NCBI RefSeq assembly: GCF_900110765.1
Contig: NZ_FOEO01000039.1
Location: 1-52,785 of the forward strand
Source: Pseudomonas sp. NFACC02
GTDB taxonomy: Bacteria > Pseudomonadota > Gammaproteobacteria > Pseudomonadales > Pseudomonadaceae
Direction: 5' to 3'
Length of the DNA: 52,785 nucleotides
A program made the translations under genes and the position numbers. Below the pieces are notes generated by a model. That model was not told the DNA's origin and did no database searches. It worked only from the letters and a program-made list of their open reading frames with translations. Every line of letters starts with the position of its first letter. The first letter of the stretch is position 1. Below are positions 1 through 8,062 of this stretch, in pieces.

Positions 1-192
1 CGTGGGAACGATCAGACGTGTCGCTCATCTGCGTCTGCCGAAGGCGTAGGAGCGCGGCTTGTCCCGCGATCTGCCGGGAACCGGCAGCAAAACCGGAGAA
101 CGCGGCATACCTGATACAACGCGGCGTCTGGATTTACTGCCGCCACGCGCCAGATCGCTGGCAACGCGAAACGCCATCCCGTCGCGCCTACA
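1..192. repeat. Repeats downstream of lapD (two families)
   Basis: The window opens inside a repeat: bases 1-14 (CGTGGGAACGATCA) match the end of the element at 45592-45610. Bases 45-89 then carry a REP-type unit (GTAGGAGCGCGGCTTGTCCC and onward) nearly identical to the units at 44767-44890. A decayed inverted copy follows at about 137-192, recognisable by CAGATCGC and CGCCTACAC, so the pair looks like an eroded REPIN. The stretch 1-216 holds no credible gene; weak open frames here lie wholly in repeat sequence. Confidence 0.75.
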
Positions 193-216
193 CGTACTGC
201 GTCTGCGACAGGTCCC

Positions 217-2166
217 TCATCGCCTCCACGGCGCCGGCTCGCCAATCAACTGCCCCTGCACCCCTTCGATCCCCATCTCGGCAATCACCCGATGTTCGCC
301 CTCGGTTTCCACGCGCTCGGCGATCAGCGGCAGGTCGATGCTGTGGGCCGCGCGCTGCACCGCTTCGATAAACAGACGCTTGTGGCGTTCCTCATCGATG
401 GCGCGGATATAGCTGCCGTCGATCTTCAGGTACGCCAGCCCCAGGTGAGCCAGGTTGCCAATCATGCTGAAACGCCCGCCGAACCGTTGCAGCGCCAGCG
501 TGAAGCCTGCTTCCTGCAAACGACGCGTCAGCGTTTCCAGCACCGCCTGTTCAGGCAACTGCTCCTCTCCGATTTCGAACGTCAAACGCCCCGCCAGCTT
601 CGGATGCTGACGCAGGGCATCAAAGACCTGATTCAACGCACCCGCGTCGTTCAATGTCGCCGCAGAGAGGTTGAAAGCCAGTGATTCGTCGTGGGTCTGA
701 AGGTGGGCCAGTACCTGGTTGAGCATCAGCAAATCCAGTCGGCTCGACCAGCCAAAGCGTTCGACCCAGCGCAGGAAGCGCCCCGCCGCAATGGCCTCGC
801 CCTGCTCGTTGACCAACCGGGACAGGACTTTGTAATGCAGCACCCGGCCGGTATTACCGGTTTCAACCACAGGCTGGAAGAACAGCTCGAAGCCGCCCGT
901 CGCCAGCGCATGATCCAGCACCCGACGCCACGTATGCTCGTCGTCACCGCTGCTTCTGACGGCGCCGTTTTCAACGCAACTCCACGTTTGCTCGCCTTGC
1001 GTTTCGGCCAGGGAAAGTGCCTGGTCTGCCAGCCCCAGCAAGGTCAGCGGGGCATCACCCGGTGCGTAGGGCGCCAGGCCCATATGAGCCACAGGCGACA
1101 CGTCCGAAGCCCCCGTTGCCCCCAGCGCTTGCAAAGCGATCTCCAGCTCGCGAGCCAGCGCCAGCGCTTCCTCCCGATCCATCCCCGGCGCCAGCACCGC
1201 GAACTCACCCCCGCGAGAGCGGCTGATGAGGTTGCGCGTCTCAGGGTATTTGTCACAGTGCTTGAGCAACAGCTGCGCCACCGCGATCAGCAACGCATCG
1301 GTACGCTTGCCGCCCAGACGCTGGTTCAAACCCGCCAGGTCCTGCACACGCAACAGCAAGAGGTAACCGGAGCGTTCTTCTTCCTGATGACTCACATGCG
1401 CCTTGAGCTGCATGTCGAAATAACGGCGGTTGGACAAACCGGTCAGACTGTCCTGATACGACTCCACGCGCAGACGCTCACTGCGCTCCGTGCTCTCCTG
1501 AAACAACGCCTTGAGCTTCTCGACCATTTGATTCATGGCCTGAACCACCCGACGCAGTTCCGGTGTACGCGGCAGGTCAGTGATGCTGACGAACTCCCGG
1601 CGGCCGATGGCTTGAGACTGCGCCACCATGTCATCCAGCGGACGCAACCGACGCTTGAGCAGCAACGCGCCCAGGACCGCACTCACCGCGCCACACGCCA
1701 GCAACCAGCCCAGACTGCCCAGCGCGCTCTGCCACAACTTGGCCAGCGCGAACATCGGATGACTCACCACCTCGACCCGAGCGGTCTGCTGCCAGCCTTT
1801 GCTGACAATCGCCTCGCCACCTGCCGGCTCCAGCCCGATCGCATTAATGAACCACTGCGGCACGCCCTGATTGTCCGGCGTCGCACTGCGCTCCACGATC
1901 ACCGCATCGCTAGCCAGATCCACCACACGAATGCTGGCGTAGTAACCGCTGTCGAAGATCGAGGACACCATCAGCTCGACCATCGCCGGGTCGTCGATGT
2001 TCGCAGTCAACGACAACGCCAGCGAAGTCGCCGCATCCTGAGCATGCGAGCGCAACTGATTCACGTACTGCGCGCGCGAACTCTCCAGGCTGACAACAAA
2101 GCTGCCCGCAAACGCGACCGCCAGAAACAGACAGATAGCGATCAACAGCTGTTTGAACAGAGACAT
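217..2166 (-). CDS. lapD: LapD: c-di-GMP receptor controlling LapG (degenerate GGDEF-EAL)
   Basis: Inner-membrane receptor that, when its cytoplasmic EAL-like domain binds c-di-GMP, sequesters the protease LapG in the periplasm and so keeps large adhesins on the surface. The 649-residue product has a transmembrane segment at about 3-25, a periplasmic domain with the GWQQ motif at 124-127 (the LapG-contacting GWxQ motif of this family), a second membrane segment at about 150-171, a HAMP domain to about 225, a degenerate GGDEF (SRGGEF, 317-322) and a degenerate EAL (KVLSR, 446-450). Both enzyme motifs are lost, as in known LapD. The start at 2166 is chosen because TAGGAG (2172-2177) lies just upstream and the next 23 upstream codons look non-native. 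The lapG stop codon lies inside this ribosome-binding site, so the two genes are one operon. Length matches the family. Confidence 0.95.
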   Translation of the reverse strand: MSLFKQLLIAICLFLAVAFAGSFVVSLESSRAQYVNQLRSHAQDAATSLALSLTANIDDPAMVELMVSSIFDSGYYASIRVVDLASDAVIVERSATPDNQGVPQWFINAIGLEPAGGEAIVSKGWQQTARVEVVSHPMFALAKLWQSALGSLGWLLACGAVSAVLGALLLKRRLRPLDDMVAQSQAIGRREFVSITDLPRTPELRRVVQAMNQMVEKLKALFQESTERSERLRVESYQDSLTGLSNRRYFDMQLKAHVSHQEEERSGYLLLLRVQDLAGLNQRLGGKRTDALLIAVAQLLLKHCDKYPETRNLISRSRGGEFAVLAPGMDREEALALARELEIALQALGATGASDVSPVAHMGLAPYAPGDAPLTLLGLADQALSLAETQGEQTWSCVENGAVRSSGDDEHTWRRVLDHALATGGFELFFQPVVETGNTGRVLHYKVLSRLVNEQGEAIAAGRFLRWVERFGWSSRLDLLMLNQVLAHLQTHDESLAFNLSAATLNDAGALNQVFDALRQHPKLAGRLTFEIGEEQLPEQAVLETLTRRLQEAGFTLALQRFGGRFSMIGNLAHLGLAYLKIDGSYIRAIDEERHKRLFIEAVQRAAHSIDLPLIAERVETEGEHRVIAEMGIEGVQGQLIGEPAPWRR

Positions 2167-2174
2167 CAGTACTC

Positions 2175-2891
2175 CTAATTCTCGGGCTCGGTCGGAAAGC
2201 CTTCGGCGGTCATTTTCTTCAACACGTCCTGCCACCGGGACAGACGCTTGGTATCGCCCACTTTTTTATTGCCCTGCGCACCCGGCAGCCACAGGCCTTC
2301 AGCGTTGAAGGCATACACCGGCAACAGATCCTGTCGCTCGCTGGCGGGTTTGATTTCGTTAATGAGGCTGTCGAGGACCAACGGCATCGCGTTCGGGCTC
2401 GAATAATAGGTCAGCACCATGTGCGCCCGGTTCAGACGCAGTGCCTTGACGTACGTGATCAGCAACTTCTCACTGGGAACGCCCAGACGACGCAGGCTGA
2501 AATACTTGGCGATGGCGTAGTCTTCACAGTCCCCCGCGCCCTTGATCAGCGATTCGACCGGCGTCGCCCAATAATCGACCTCGTGCCACAGATCGATGTC
2601 TTCTTCATAGCGCATCTGCTTGTTGAAGAACCGGTTCACCACCGTCAGCTTGTCCAGCTCGCTGACCTGCTTCTCGGTCGAGAGCAGATTCTGCCACGCA
2701 TCGATCCGCTGCTTCCCCGCGCCCAACGGCCCATACAACGCCTCGGCCCGACGACTGATCAGGGAAAAATCCCAATCGGCACTCAGATAGCCCGCACACG
2801 CCGTGCACGTCAGTGCAAGCGCCAGAAGCAACCAAAACCCAGGGCGCTTATGTGCTGAACGTACTGCCAATTCGTCTAGTCCATCAGGCAA
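2175..2891 (-). CDS. lapG: LapG: periplasmic cysteine protease for adhesin release
   Basis: Bacterial transglutaminase-like cysteine protease (BTLCP family) that cuts the N-terminal retention region of LapA-type adhesins at a di-alanine site when LapD releases it. The 238-residue reading shows a signal peptide (hydrophobic core about 18-33), then the catalytic triad Cys122 (in GDCEDY), His157 (in AHMVLTYY) and Asp174 (in LVLDSL), all in the family's order and spacing. The start is uncertain: no in-frame ATG exists at the N-terminus; TTG at 2891 gives the listed form and another TTG seven codons later is possible. TACA at 30-33 resembles a weak lipobox, but known LapG is treated as soluble periplasmic. 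It overlaps the lapD ribosome-binding site downstream. No LapA-type giant adhesin is in this window, so its substrate is presumably elsewhere. Confidence 0.92.
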   Translation of the reverse strand: MPDGLDELAVRSAHKRPGFWLLLALALTCTACAGYLSADWDFSLISRRAEALYGPLGAGKQRIDAWQNLLSTEKQVSELDKLTVVNRFFNKQMRYEEDIDLWHEVDYWATPVESLIKGAGDCEDYAIAKYFSLRRLGVPSEKLLITYVKALRLNRAHMVLTYYSSPNAMPLVLDSLINEIKPASERQDLLPVYAFNAEGLWLPGAQGNKKVGDTKRLSRWQDVLKKMTAEGFPTEPEN

Positions 2892-3107
2892 ATGGATAAC
2901 CGGAAAGCGATGGTGACGGGTTGGGCGGGGAAAGACAATGGCGTAGTGAGATCATCTGATCATCGTCCCGTCGTAATGGCTGACGCGCACCCGAATCGCC
3001 GTTAAAGTACGGCCCCTGTTCCTCTTGAACCAGGCGCCACGCAGTTTATCCATGCAGGATTTTCACCCCCGGCAGCGCCTCTTATTTAATTTCAGAGATA
3101 ACCCGAC

Positions 3108-3653
3108 ATGCAGGCAACTCCGCTCGCCATCCCGGACGTGATTGTGTTTGAACCCAGAGTCTTCGGCGACGACCGCGGATTTTTCTTCGAGAGCTTCAAC
3201 CACAAGGTGTTTGAAGAGGTCGTTGGTCGCCCCATACGGTTTCTTCAAGACAATCACTCCCGCTCTGCGAAAGGCGTATTGCGCGGACTGCATTATCAGA
3301 TCAGGCAACCGCAGGGAAAACTGGTGCGCGTCACCCACGGTGAGGTCTTCGACGTCGCAGTCGATCTGCGTAAAAGCTCAGCGACGTTCGGCCAATGGGT
3401 CGGTCTGCTTCTCAGCGCAGAGAACAAAAAGCAGCTGTGGATTCCAGAGGGCTTCGCTCACGGATTCGTGGTGCTCTCTGAAAATGCGGAGTTTCTTTAC
3501 AAGACCACTGACTACTGGGCGCCAGAGCACGAACGGAGTCTGGCATGGAATGACCCAACCATTGGCATCGACTGGCCAATGGAACAGTCACCTGTGCTGT
3601 CAGCAAAGGACCAGAAAGCCGTCAGCTTCGAAGTCGCCGAAACCTTCGACTGA
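3108..3653 (+). CDS. rfbC: dTDP-4-dehydrorhamnose 3,5-epimerase
   Basis: RmlC cupin enzyme, third step of dTDP-L-rhamnose synthesis: epimerises C3 and C5 of dTDP-4-keto-6-deoxyglucose. The 181-residue length is standard. His62 in GVLRGLHYQ is the catalytic base, the acid Tyr lies in EFLYKTTDYW (Tyr131 most likely), and the family core FDVAVDLR and WIPEGFAHGF are intact. It is transcribed toward rfbA rather than with rfbBDA, so the rhamnose pathway here is split into two convergent units that share a hairpin at 3663-3690. The ATG at 3108 follows AGAGA at about 3093. Divergent from lapG, with 216 bases between them. Confidence 0.96.
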   Translation: MQATPLAIPDVIVFEPRVFGDDRGFFFESFNHKVFEEVVGRPIRFLQDNHSRSAKGVLRGLHYQIRQPQGKLVRVTHGEVFDVAVDLRKSSATFGQWVGLLLSAENKKQLWIPEGFAHGFVVLSENAEFLYKTTDYWAPEHERSLAWNDPTIGIDWPMEQSPVLSAKDQKAVSFEVAETFD

Positions 3654-3662
3654 AACACGAAA

Positions 3663-3690
3663 GGGTATCGGCATATCGAAGCCGATACCC
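3663..3690. terminator. Bidirectional hairpin between rfbC and rfbA
   Basis: A perfect 10-bp stem, GGGTATCGGC (3663-3672) against GCCGATACCC (3681-3690), with an 8-base loop. It lies between two convergent genes and so probably ends both transcripts. T-runs are short on either side, so it may be a modest terminator. Confidence 0.7.
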
Positions 3691-3716
3691 TCTCACTGCG
3701 GTGAGGGACCTTTGTA

Positions 3717-4610
3717 TTACCCGTGCTGCGTCGGCTTGAGCAGCCCCATCAAGTACTGACCGTACCCGGTCTTCTTGAGCTTTTCAGCCTGAGCACCCAC
3801 TTGCTCAGCGGTGATCCAGCCATTGGTGTATGCGATCTCCTCGAGGCACGCCACTTTCCAGCCTTGACGTTGCTCGATGGTGTGCACGAAATGGCTTGCC
3901 TCGAGCAAAGACTCGTGGGTGCCGGTGTCTAGCCAGGCAAATCCACGGCCCAGCATTTCCACATTCAGCGTTTTCTGTTCGAGGTATGCACGGTTGACGT
4001 CTGTGATCTCCAGCTCGCCTCGCTCGGACGGCTTGATGCTCTTCGCGATTTCGACGACCTGATTGTCGTAGAAATACAGGCCTGTCACCGCATAGCTGGA
4101 CTTGGGTTGTGTCGGCTTTTCTTCGATGCTCAGAGCGCGTCCGCTTTCATCGAACTCAACCACGCCAAAGCGCTCGGGATCCGAGACGTGATAGCCGAAT
4201 ACCGTCGCGCCCGACGCTTGCTCACTGGCAGAGCGCAATTTGTCCGAGAAGTGCTGCCCGTAAAAAATGTTGTCCCCCAGGATCAGACAGCACGGATCAT
4301 TGCCGATGAACGTTTCGCCGATGAGGAAGGCTTGAGCCAGACCGTCCGGCCTGGGCTGCTCGGCATAGGTCAACGCGATGCCGTACTGACTGCCGTCACC
4401 CAGCAACTTACGAAACGCCGGCAAATCCTCCGGCGTCGAGATGATCAGGATCTCGCGCATCCCCGCCAGCATGAGCACCGACAAAGGATAAAAAATCATC
4501 GGCTTGTCATAGATGGGAAGCATTTGCTTGGAGACACCCAACGTAATCGGGTGCAGTCGCGTTCCCGAGCCGCCCGCCAGAATGATTCCCTTACGGTTAG
4601 TCGTATTCAT
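3717..4610 (-). CDS. rfbA: Glucose-1-phosphate thymidylyltransferase
   Basis: RmlA, first step of dTDP-L-rhamnose synthesis: glucose-1-phosphate plus dTTP gives dTDP-glucose. The 297-residue product starts MNTTNRKGI and carries the nucleotide-binding signature GGSGTRL followed by GVSKQMLPIYDKPM, plus the sugar-phosphate site region FAWLDTGTHESLLEA. The frame is open well upstream, but ATG at 4610 is chosen because it begins right before the N-terminal signature and overlaps the rfbD stop in an ATGA (4607-4610), the expected coupling. Last gene of rfbBDA. Full length for the family. Confidence 0.96.
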   Translation of the reverse strand: MNTTNRKGIILAGGSGTRLHPITLGVSKQMLPIYDKPMIFYPLSVLMLAGMREILIISTPEDLPAFRKLLGDGSQYGIALTYAEQPRPDGLAQAFLIGETFIGNDPCCLILGDNIFYGQHFSDKLRSASEQASGATVFGYHVSDPERFGVVEFDESGRALSIEEKPTQPKSSYAVTGLYFYDNQVVEIAKSIKPSERGELEITDVNRAYLEQKTLNVEMLGRGFAWLDTGTHESLLEASHFVHTIEQRQGWKVACLEEIAYTNGWITAEQVGAQAEKLKKTGYGQYLMGLLKPTQHG

Positions 4611-5512
4611 TTGTTCAGAGCTTCCATGAGCATTCGGGTTACACCACGTTGCCAATCCGGCAAGTGCAGAGAGAAGGAATCGCGGAGCTTTTCCGTGTTG
4701 AGCCGTGAGTTCAGCGGACGGCTTGCCGGTGTCGGGTATTCGGTGGTTGCTATCGGGTTGACGGCCTCCACCACCAGCGACTCGCCATGGGCACGGGCAA
4801 ATTCGATGACAAACTTCGCGTACGCGTGCCACGAGGTATCCCCCGTTGGCGCCAGATGATAAATACCGCTGAGTTCGGGCCTGACCAGCGCCTGTTGAAG
4901 GGCCGCCACGGCCACATCGGCCAGCAGCTCGGCACCGGTGGGTGCGCCAATCTGATCAGCAATCACGTTCAACGATGACCGGTCTTTCGCCAGTCGCAGC
5001 ATGGTCTTGGCGAAGTTGTTTCCGCGCCCCGCATAGACCCAACTGGTGCGGAAAATCAGGTGCTTGCAGCCTGAGGCCTCGATCATCCGCTCGCCTTCCA
5101 GCTTCGTGGCGCCGTAGTGATTGACCGGAGCAACGGTGTCGGTCTCTTTCCAGGGAGTTATGCCCTTGCCGTCGAACACATAATCGGTGGAGTAATGCAC
5201 CAGCCAGGCGTCGAGACGCTTAGCCTCTTCAGCCATCACCTGACACGCCAAGGCGTTCACCGTTCGAGCAAGGTCGCGCTCGCTCTCGGCCTTGTCGACA
5301 GCCGTATACGCAGCGGCGTTGACGATGACATCCGGCGCAAAACTGCGGATCGTCTCGCGCAGGCCGACGAGATCGGACAAGTCGCCAACAAGGTTTCCAT
5401 ATTCAGTCGCCACGGGACAGCGATCCAGCGCCACGACTTCACCCAGCACGCTCAAAGCGCGTTGCAGTTCCCAACCCACCTGTCCGTTTTTTCCCAGCAG
5501 AAGAATCTTCAT
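4607..5512 (-). CDS. rfbD: dTDP-4-dehydrorhamnose reductase
   Basis: RmlD, final step: NAD(P)H reduction of dTDP-4-keto-L-rhamnose to dTDP-L-rhamnose. The 301-residue short-chain dehydrogenase has the N-terminal dinucleotide motif GKNGQVGWEL, the STDYVFDG strand, and the catalytic Tyr-x3-Lys in HYGATKLEGE. It overlaps rfbB by four bases (ATGA at 5509-5512) and rfbA by four bases, so all three are translationally coupled. No irregularities are seen. Confidence 0.96.
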   Translation of the reverse strand: MKILLLGKNGQVGWELQRALSVLGEVVALDRCPVATEYGNLVGDLSDLVGLRETIRSFAPDVIVNAAAYTAVDKAESERDLARTVNALACQVMAEEAKRLDAWLVHYSTDYVFDGKGITPWKETDTVAPVNHYGATKLEGERMIEASGCKHLIFRTSWVYAGRGNNFAKTMLRLAKDRSSLNVIADQIGAPTGAELLADVAVAALQQALVRPELSGIYHLAPTGDTSWHAYAKFVIEFARAHGESLVVEAVNPIATTEYPTPASRPLNSRLNTEKLRDSFSLHLPDWQRGVTRMLMEALNK

Positions 5513-6585
5513 GCGTTATCAGCGCGCGCAGCGTAGTTCTTGTCGATCCACTGCTGATAGCTGCCGCTTTTGACATGCGCGACCCATTCAGGATTGTCGA
5601 GGTACCACTGCACGGTTTTCCGGATGCCCGATTCGAAGGTTTCTTCCGGGGTCCAGCCCAGCTCGCGCTGGATCTTGCTGGCATCAATCGCATAGCGCAG
5701 ATCGTGACCGGGACGATCCGTCACATAGGTCAGCAAATCCGCATGAGGACGATGGGGAGAATCAGGACGCAGCTCATCGAGCAACGCGCAGACCGTGCGC
5801 ACCACTTCGATATTCTGCTTCTCGTTGTGGCCGCCGATGTTGTAGGTCTCCCCGACCTCACCTTCGGTCACAACCTTATAGAGCGCTCGAGCGTGATCTT
5901 CCACATACAGCCAGTCGCGGACCTGATCGCCTTTTCCATAGATCGGAAGCGGTTTACCTTCCAGCGCGTTGAGAATGACCAGAGGAATCAGCTTCTCTGG
6001 AAAGTGGAAAGGACCGTAGTTGTTCGAGCAGTTGGTCACGATGGTCGGCAGACCATAGGTACGGGCCCAGGCCCGAACGAGATGATCCGAACTCGCCTTG
6101 CTAGCGGAATATGGGGAGCTTGGCTGGTAAGGCGTCGTTTCGGTGAACAGGTCCTCAGGGCCTTCGAGATCGCCGTACACTTCGTCGGTAGAAATGTGAT
6201 GGAAACGGAAGGACGCCTTGCGCTCTTCGTTCAGCGACGTCCAGTAGCTGCGAGTGGCTTCCAGCAGCACGTAGGTTCCAATGATATTGGTCTGAATAAA
6301 ATCTGAAGGGCCGCTGATGGAGCGATCAACGTGAGACTCGGCCGCCAGGTGCATCACCGCATCCGGTTCGTGCTCGCGCAAAACCCGGTCGAGCGCTTCG
6401 CGATCACAGATATCCACGCGCTCGAAAGCATACCGTTCATTCTTATCAACACTTTGTAACGATTCGAGGTTTCCCGCGTAAGTCAGCTTATCGAGATTGA
6501 CGACAGCATTCGGGGTATTGGAAATGATGTGGCGCACAACTGCCGAGCCGATAAAGCCAGCGCCGCCGGTTACTAAAATCTTCAC
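5509..6585 (-). CDS. rfbB: dTDP-glucose 4,6-dehydratase
   Basis: RmlB, second step of the pathway: converts dTDP-glucose to dTDP-4-keto-6-deoxyglucose with bound NAD+. The 358-residue product shows GGAGFIGS near the N-terminus, the catalytic STDEVYGDL, and Tyr-x3-Lys in YSASKASSDH. The start codon is GTG at 6585, supported by AAGGTAG about ten bases upstream and by the conserved N-terminus MKILVTGGAGF. First gene of the minus-strand rfbBDA operon; its promoter must lie in 6586-6889. Confidence 0.96.
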   Translation of the reverse strand: MKILVTGGAGFIGSAVVRHIISNTPNAVVNLDKLTYAGNLESLQSVDKNERYAFERVDICDREALDRVLREHEPDAVMHLAAESHVDRSISGPSDFIQTNIIGTYVLLEATRSYWTSLNEERKASFRFHHISTDEVYGDLEGPEDLFTETTPYQPSSPYSASKASSDHLVRAWARTYGLPTIVTNCSNNYGPFHFPEKLIPLVILNALEGKPLPIYGKGDQVRDWLYVEDHARALYKVVTEGEVGETYNIGGHNEKQNIEVVRTVCALLDELRPDSPHRPHADLLTYVTDRPGHDLRYAIDASKIQRELGWTPEETFESGIRKTVQWYLDNPEWVAHVKSGSYQQWIDKNYAARADNA

Positions 6586-6889
6586 GCGAATTATCTACCT
6601 TGATCTGCCAGCAACGCTCCTTACAGAGGCTGCTTTTCATTTGCGTCAGGCCGGACAGCGACCCACCAACATTGAAAGCTGCGACGCCAGACGGCATGGC
6701 CTAGAGCCGCTAACCAGCGGGGGAGAATACAAGCTCTGTAGAGCTGTTCAAAGATGAATCTCAACCAAGCGACGGAATCACAGGGCCACCAGTAGTACGT
6801 AGGGCAACAACGGAACAAATGCTCAGCAGCCAGACTCATGGTAGGCTCGCCGACTATTTCACGGTGCACCGGTTAGATTGAGAACACGT
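6586..6889. other. Divergent intergenic region, rfbB / glycosyltransferase
   Basis: About 300 bases between two divergent genes, expected to hold both promoters. I see no convincing sigma-70 pair. A small inverted repeat AGCTC-TGTA-GAGCT lies near 6733-6746. No credible gene. Confidence 0.5.
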
Positions 6890-8050
6890 ATGGATATTGG
6901 CTTGAGCTGCACAGTCTGGGCAGGATGTAAACGTGCCGGACACCTGGATGGAATCGGGGTTTACACCCGCTCTCTCTGGCAAGCGATGGAAGACCTCAAG
7001 CAAGGCGAAGCGAAGGACATCACGATCAAGCCGTATGCGTTCGGGCGGAACCTGCCTGAGCTAGCGTGTGGTGTGCCTAAAACGTTGTCGGAGCAATTCC
7101 GGATTCAAGCCCTGCTCAGCGGTGTGCTCAATCGCCCTTTGCCCAACTCGCCCGCCATCCGACAAGACGTCGACATCTTCCATGCATCTGACCATCAGAT
7201 ACCCAATATCGCTGGCATACCCGTTGTGGCTACTGTCATGGACGCTATTCCCTTGATTCACCCGGAATGGATGAGGCAAAACTTCAAGAGCCTGAAAAGC
7301 TGGCTCTTTGCCAAAAGCGTTCAGAAGGCTGAGCATCTGATCACCATCTCCCAATACAGCAAGCTGGACCTTGTAGAGTACTTGGGCATTGCCCCTCAAA
7401 AGATCAGCGTGACGCCCTTGGGAGTTGACCCTGTCTATTTTGAACGTATACCGCTGGACGCCCGCGATGCGGTGCTGAAGAAGTACCATCTTGATCCGGG
7501 TTTCTTTTTATTTGTCGGGACCTTACAGCCTCGCAAAAATCTCCCGACGGTGCTGAAGGCGTTCAACGCACTGCCAGATGCTGTGCGTAAGGCCCACCCA
7601 CTGATTGTCGTTGGCCGTGATGGGTGGGCGAATGAAAGCCTGCTACCTGAACTCAGGAAGCTGGAAGACAGAGGTGAAGGTCGTTGGCTCAAGTATCTAC
7701 ATCAGTCAGAGGTGCTTGTACTGCTCCAAAGCGCAGGCGCACTGGTCTTCGCCTCGCTATATGAAGGCTTCGGCCTGCCGGTGATTGAGGCGTTCGCTGC
7801 GCAATGCCCGGTAATTGCGTCGGATACGACCTCCCTACCGGAGGTCACGGGAGAAGCCGCATGGAGGGTCGATCCCAAGGATGTCGACAGCATCAAAGCG
7901 GCGATGCTGAACGTCTTGGGAAACGACGCTTTGCGAGCAGAGCGAATTGAGCTGGGCCTTCAACGCGCACGCCAGTATACCTGGCAAGCGTGTGCTCGGC
8001 AGACGCTAGCGGTCTACCAGAAGGTACTCGCTTCCCGCGACACAACGTGA
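6890..8050 (+). CDS. Glycosyltransferase, GT4 (GT-B) family
   Basis: Retaining GT-B glycosyltransferase, probably a mannosyl- or rhamnosyltransferase for the O-polysaccharide; exact donor and linkage cannot be read. The 386-residue product has an N-terminal acceptor domain beginning with a glycine-rich GIGVYTRSLW, a hinge at FLFVGTLQPRKNL, and the donor-site E-x7-E motif in YEGFGLPVIEAF, with SLPEVTGEAAW following as in WbpY/WbdB-like enzymes. The frame opens with TTG at 6878, but ATG at 6890 (MDIGLSC) is the better start; the ribosome-binding site is weak. Placed between dTDP-rhamnose genes and the type I exporter, convergent with the tolC-like gene with only 12 bases between stops. Confidence 0.88.
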   Translation: MDIGLSCTVWAGCKRAGHLDGIGVYTRSLWQAMEDLKQGEAKDITIKPYAFGRNLPELACGVPKTLSEQFRIQALLSGVLNRPLPNSPAIRQDVDIFHASDHQIPNIAGIPVVATVMDAIPLIHPEWMRQNFKSLKSWLFAKSVQKAEHLITISQYSKLDLVEYLGIAPQKISVTPLGVDPVYFERIPLDARDAVLKKYHLDPGFFLFVGTLQPRKNLPTVLKAFNALPDAVRKAHPLIVVGRDGWANESLLPELRKLEDRGEGRWLKYLHQSEVLVLLQSAGALVFASLYEGFGLPVIEAFAAQCPVIASDTTSLPEVTGEAAWRVDPKDVDSIKAAMLNVLGNDALRAERIELGLQRARQYTWQACARQTLAVYQKVLASRDTT

Positions 8051-8062
8051 CGGGCTATCGAC

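Noticed and set aside
217..2166. LapD as an active diguanylate cyclase or phosphodiesterase
   Set aside because: Both signature motifs are degenerate (SRGGEF and KVLSR), as in receptor-type LapD.
691..2178. 495-codon open frame on the plus strand opposite lapD
   Set aside because: It is antisense to a clearly real gene, is Gln/Arg/His-rich, and has no motif or ribosome-binding site; a shadow of high G+C codon bias.
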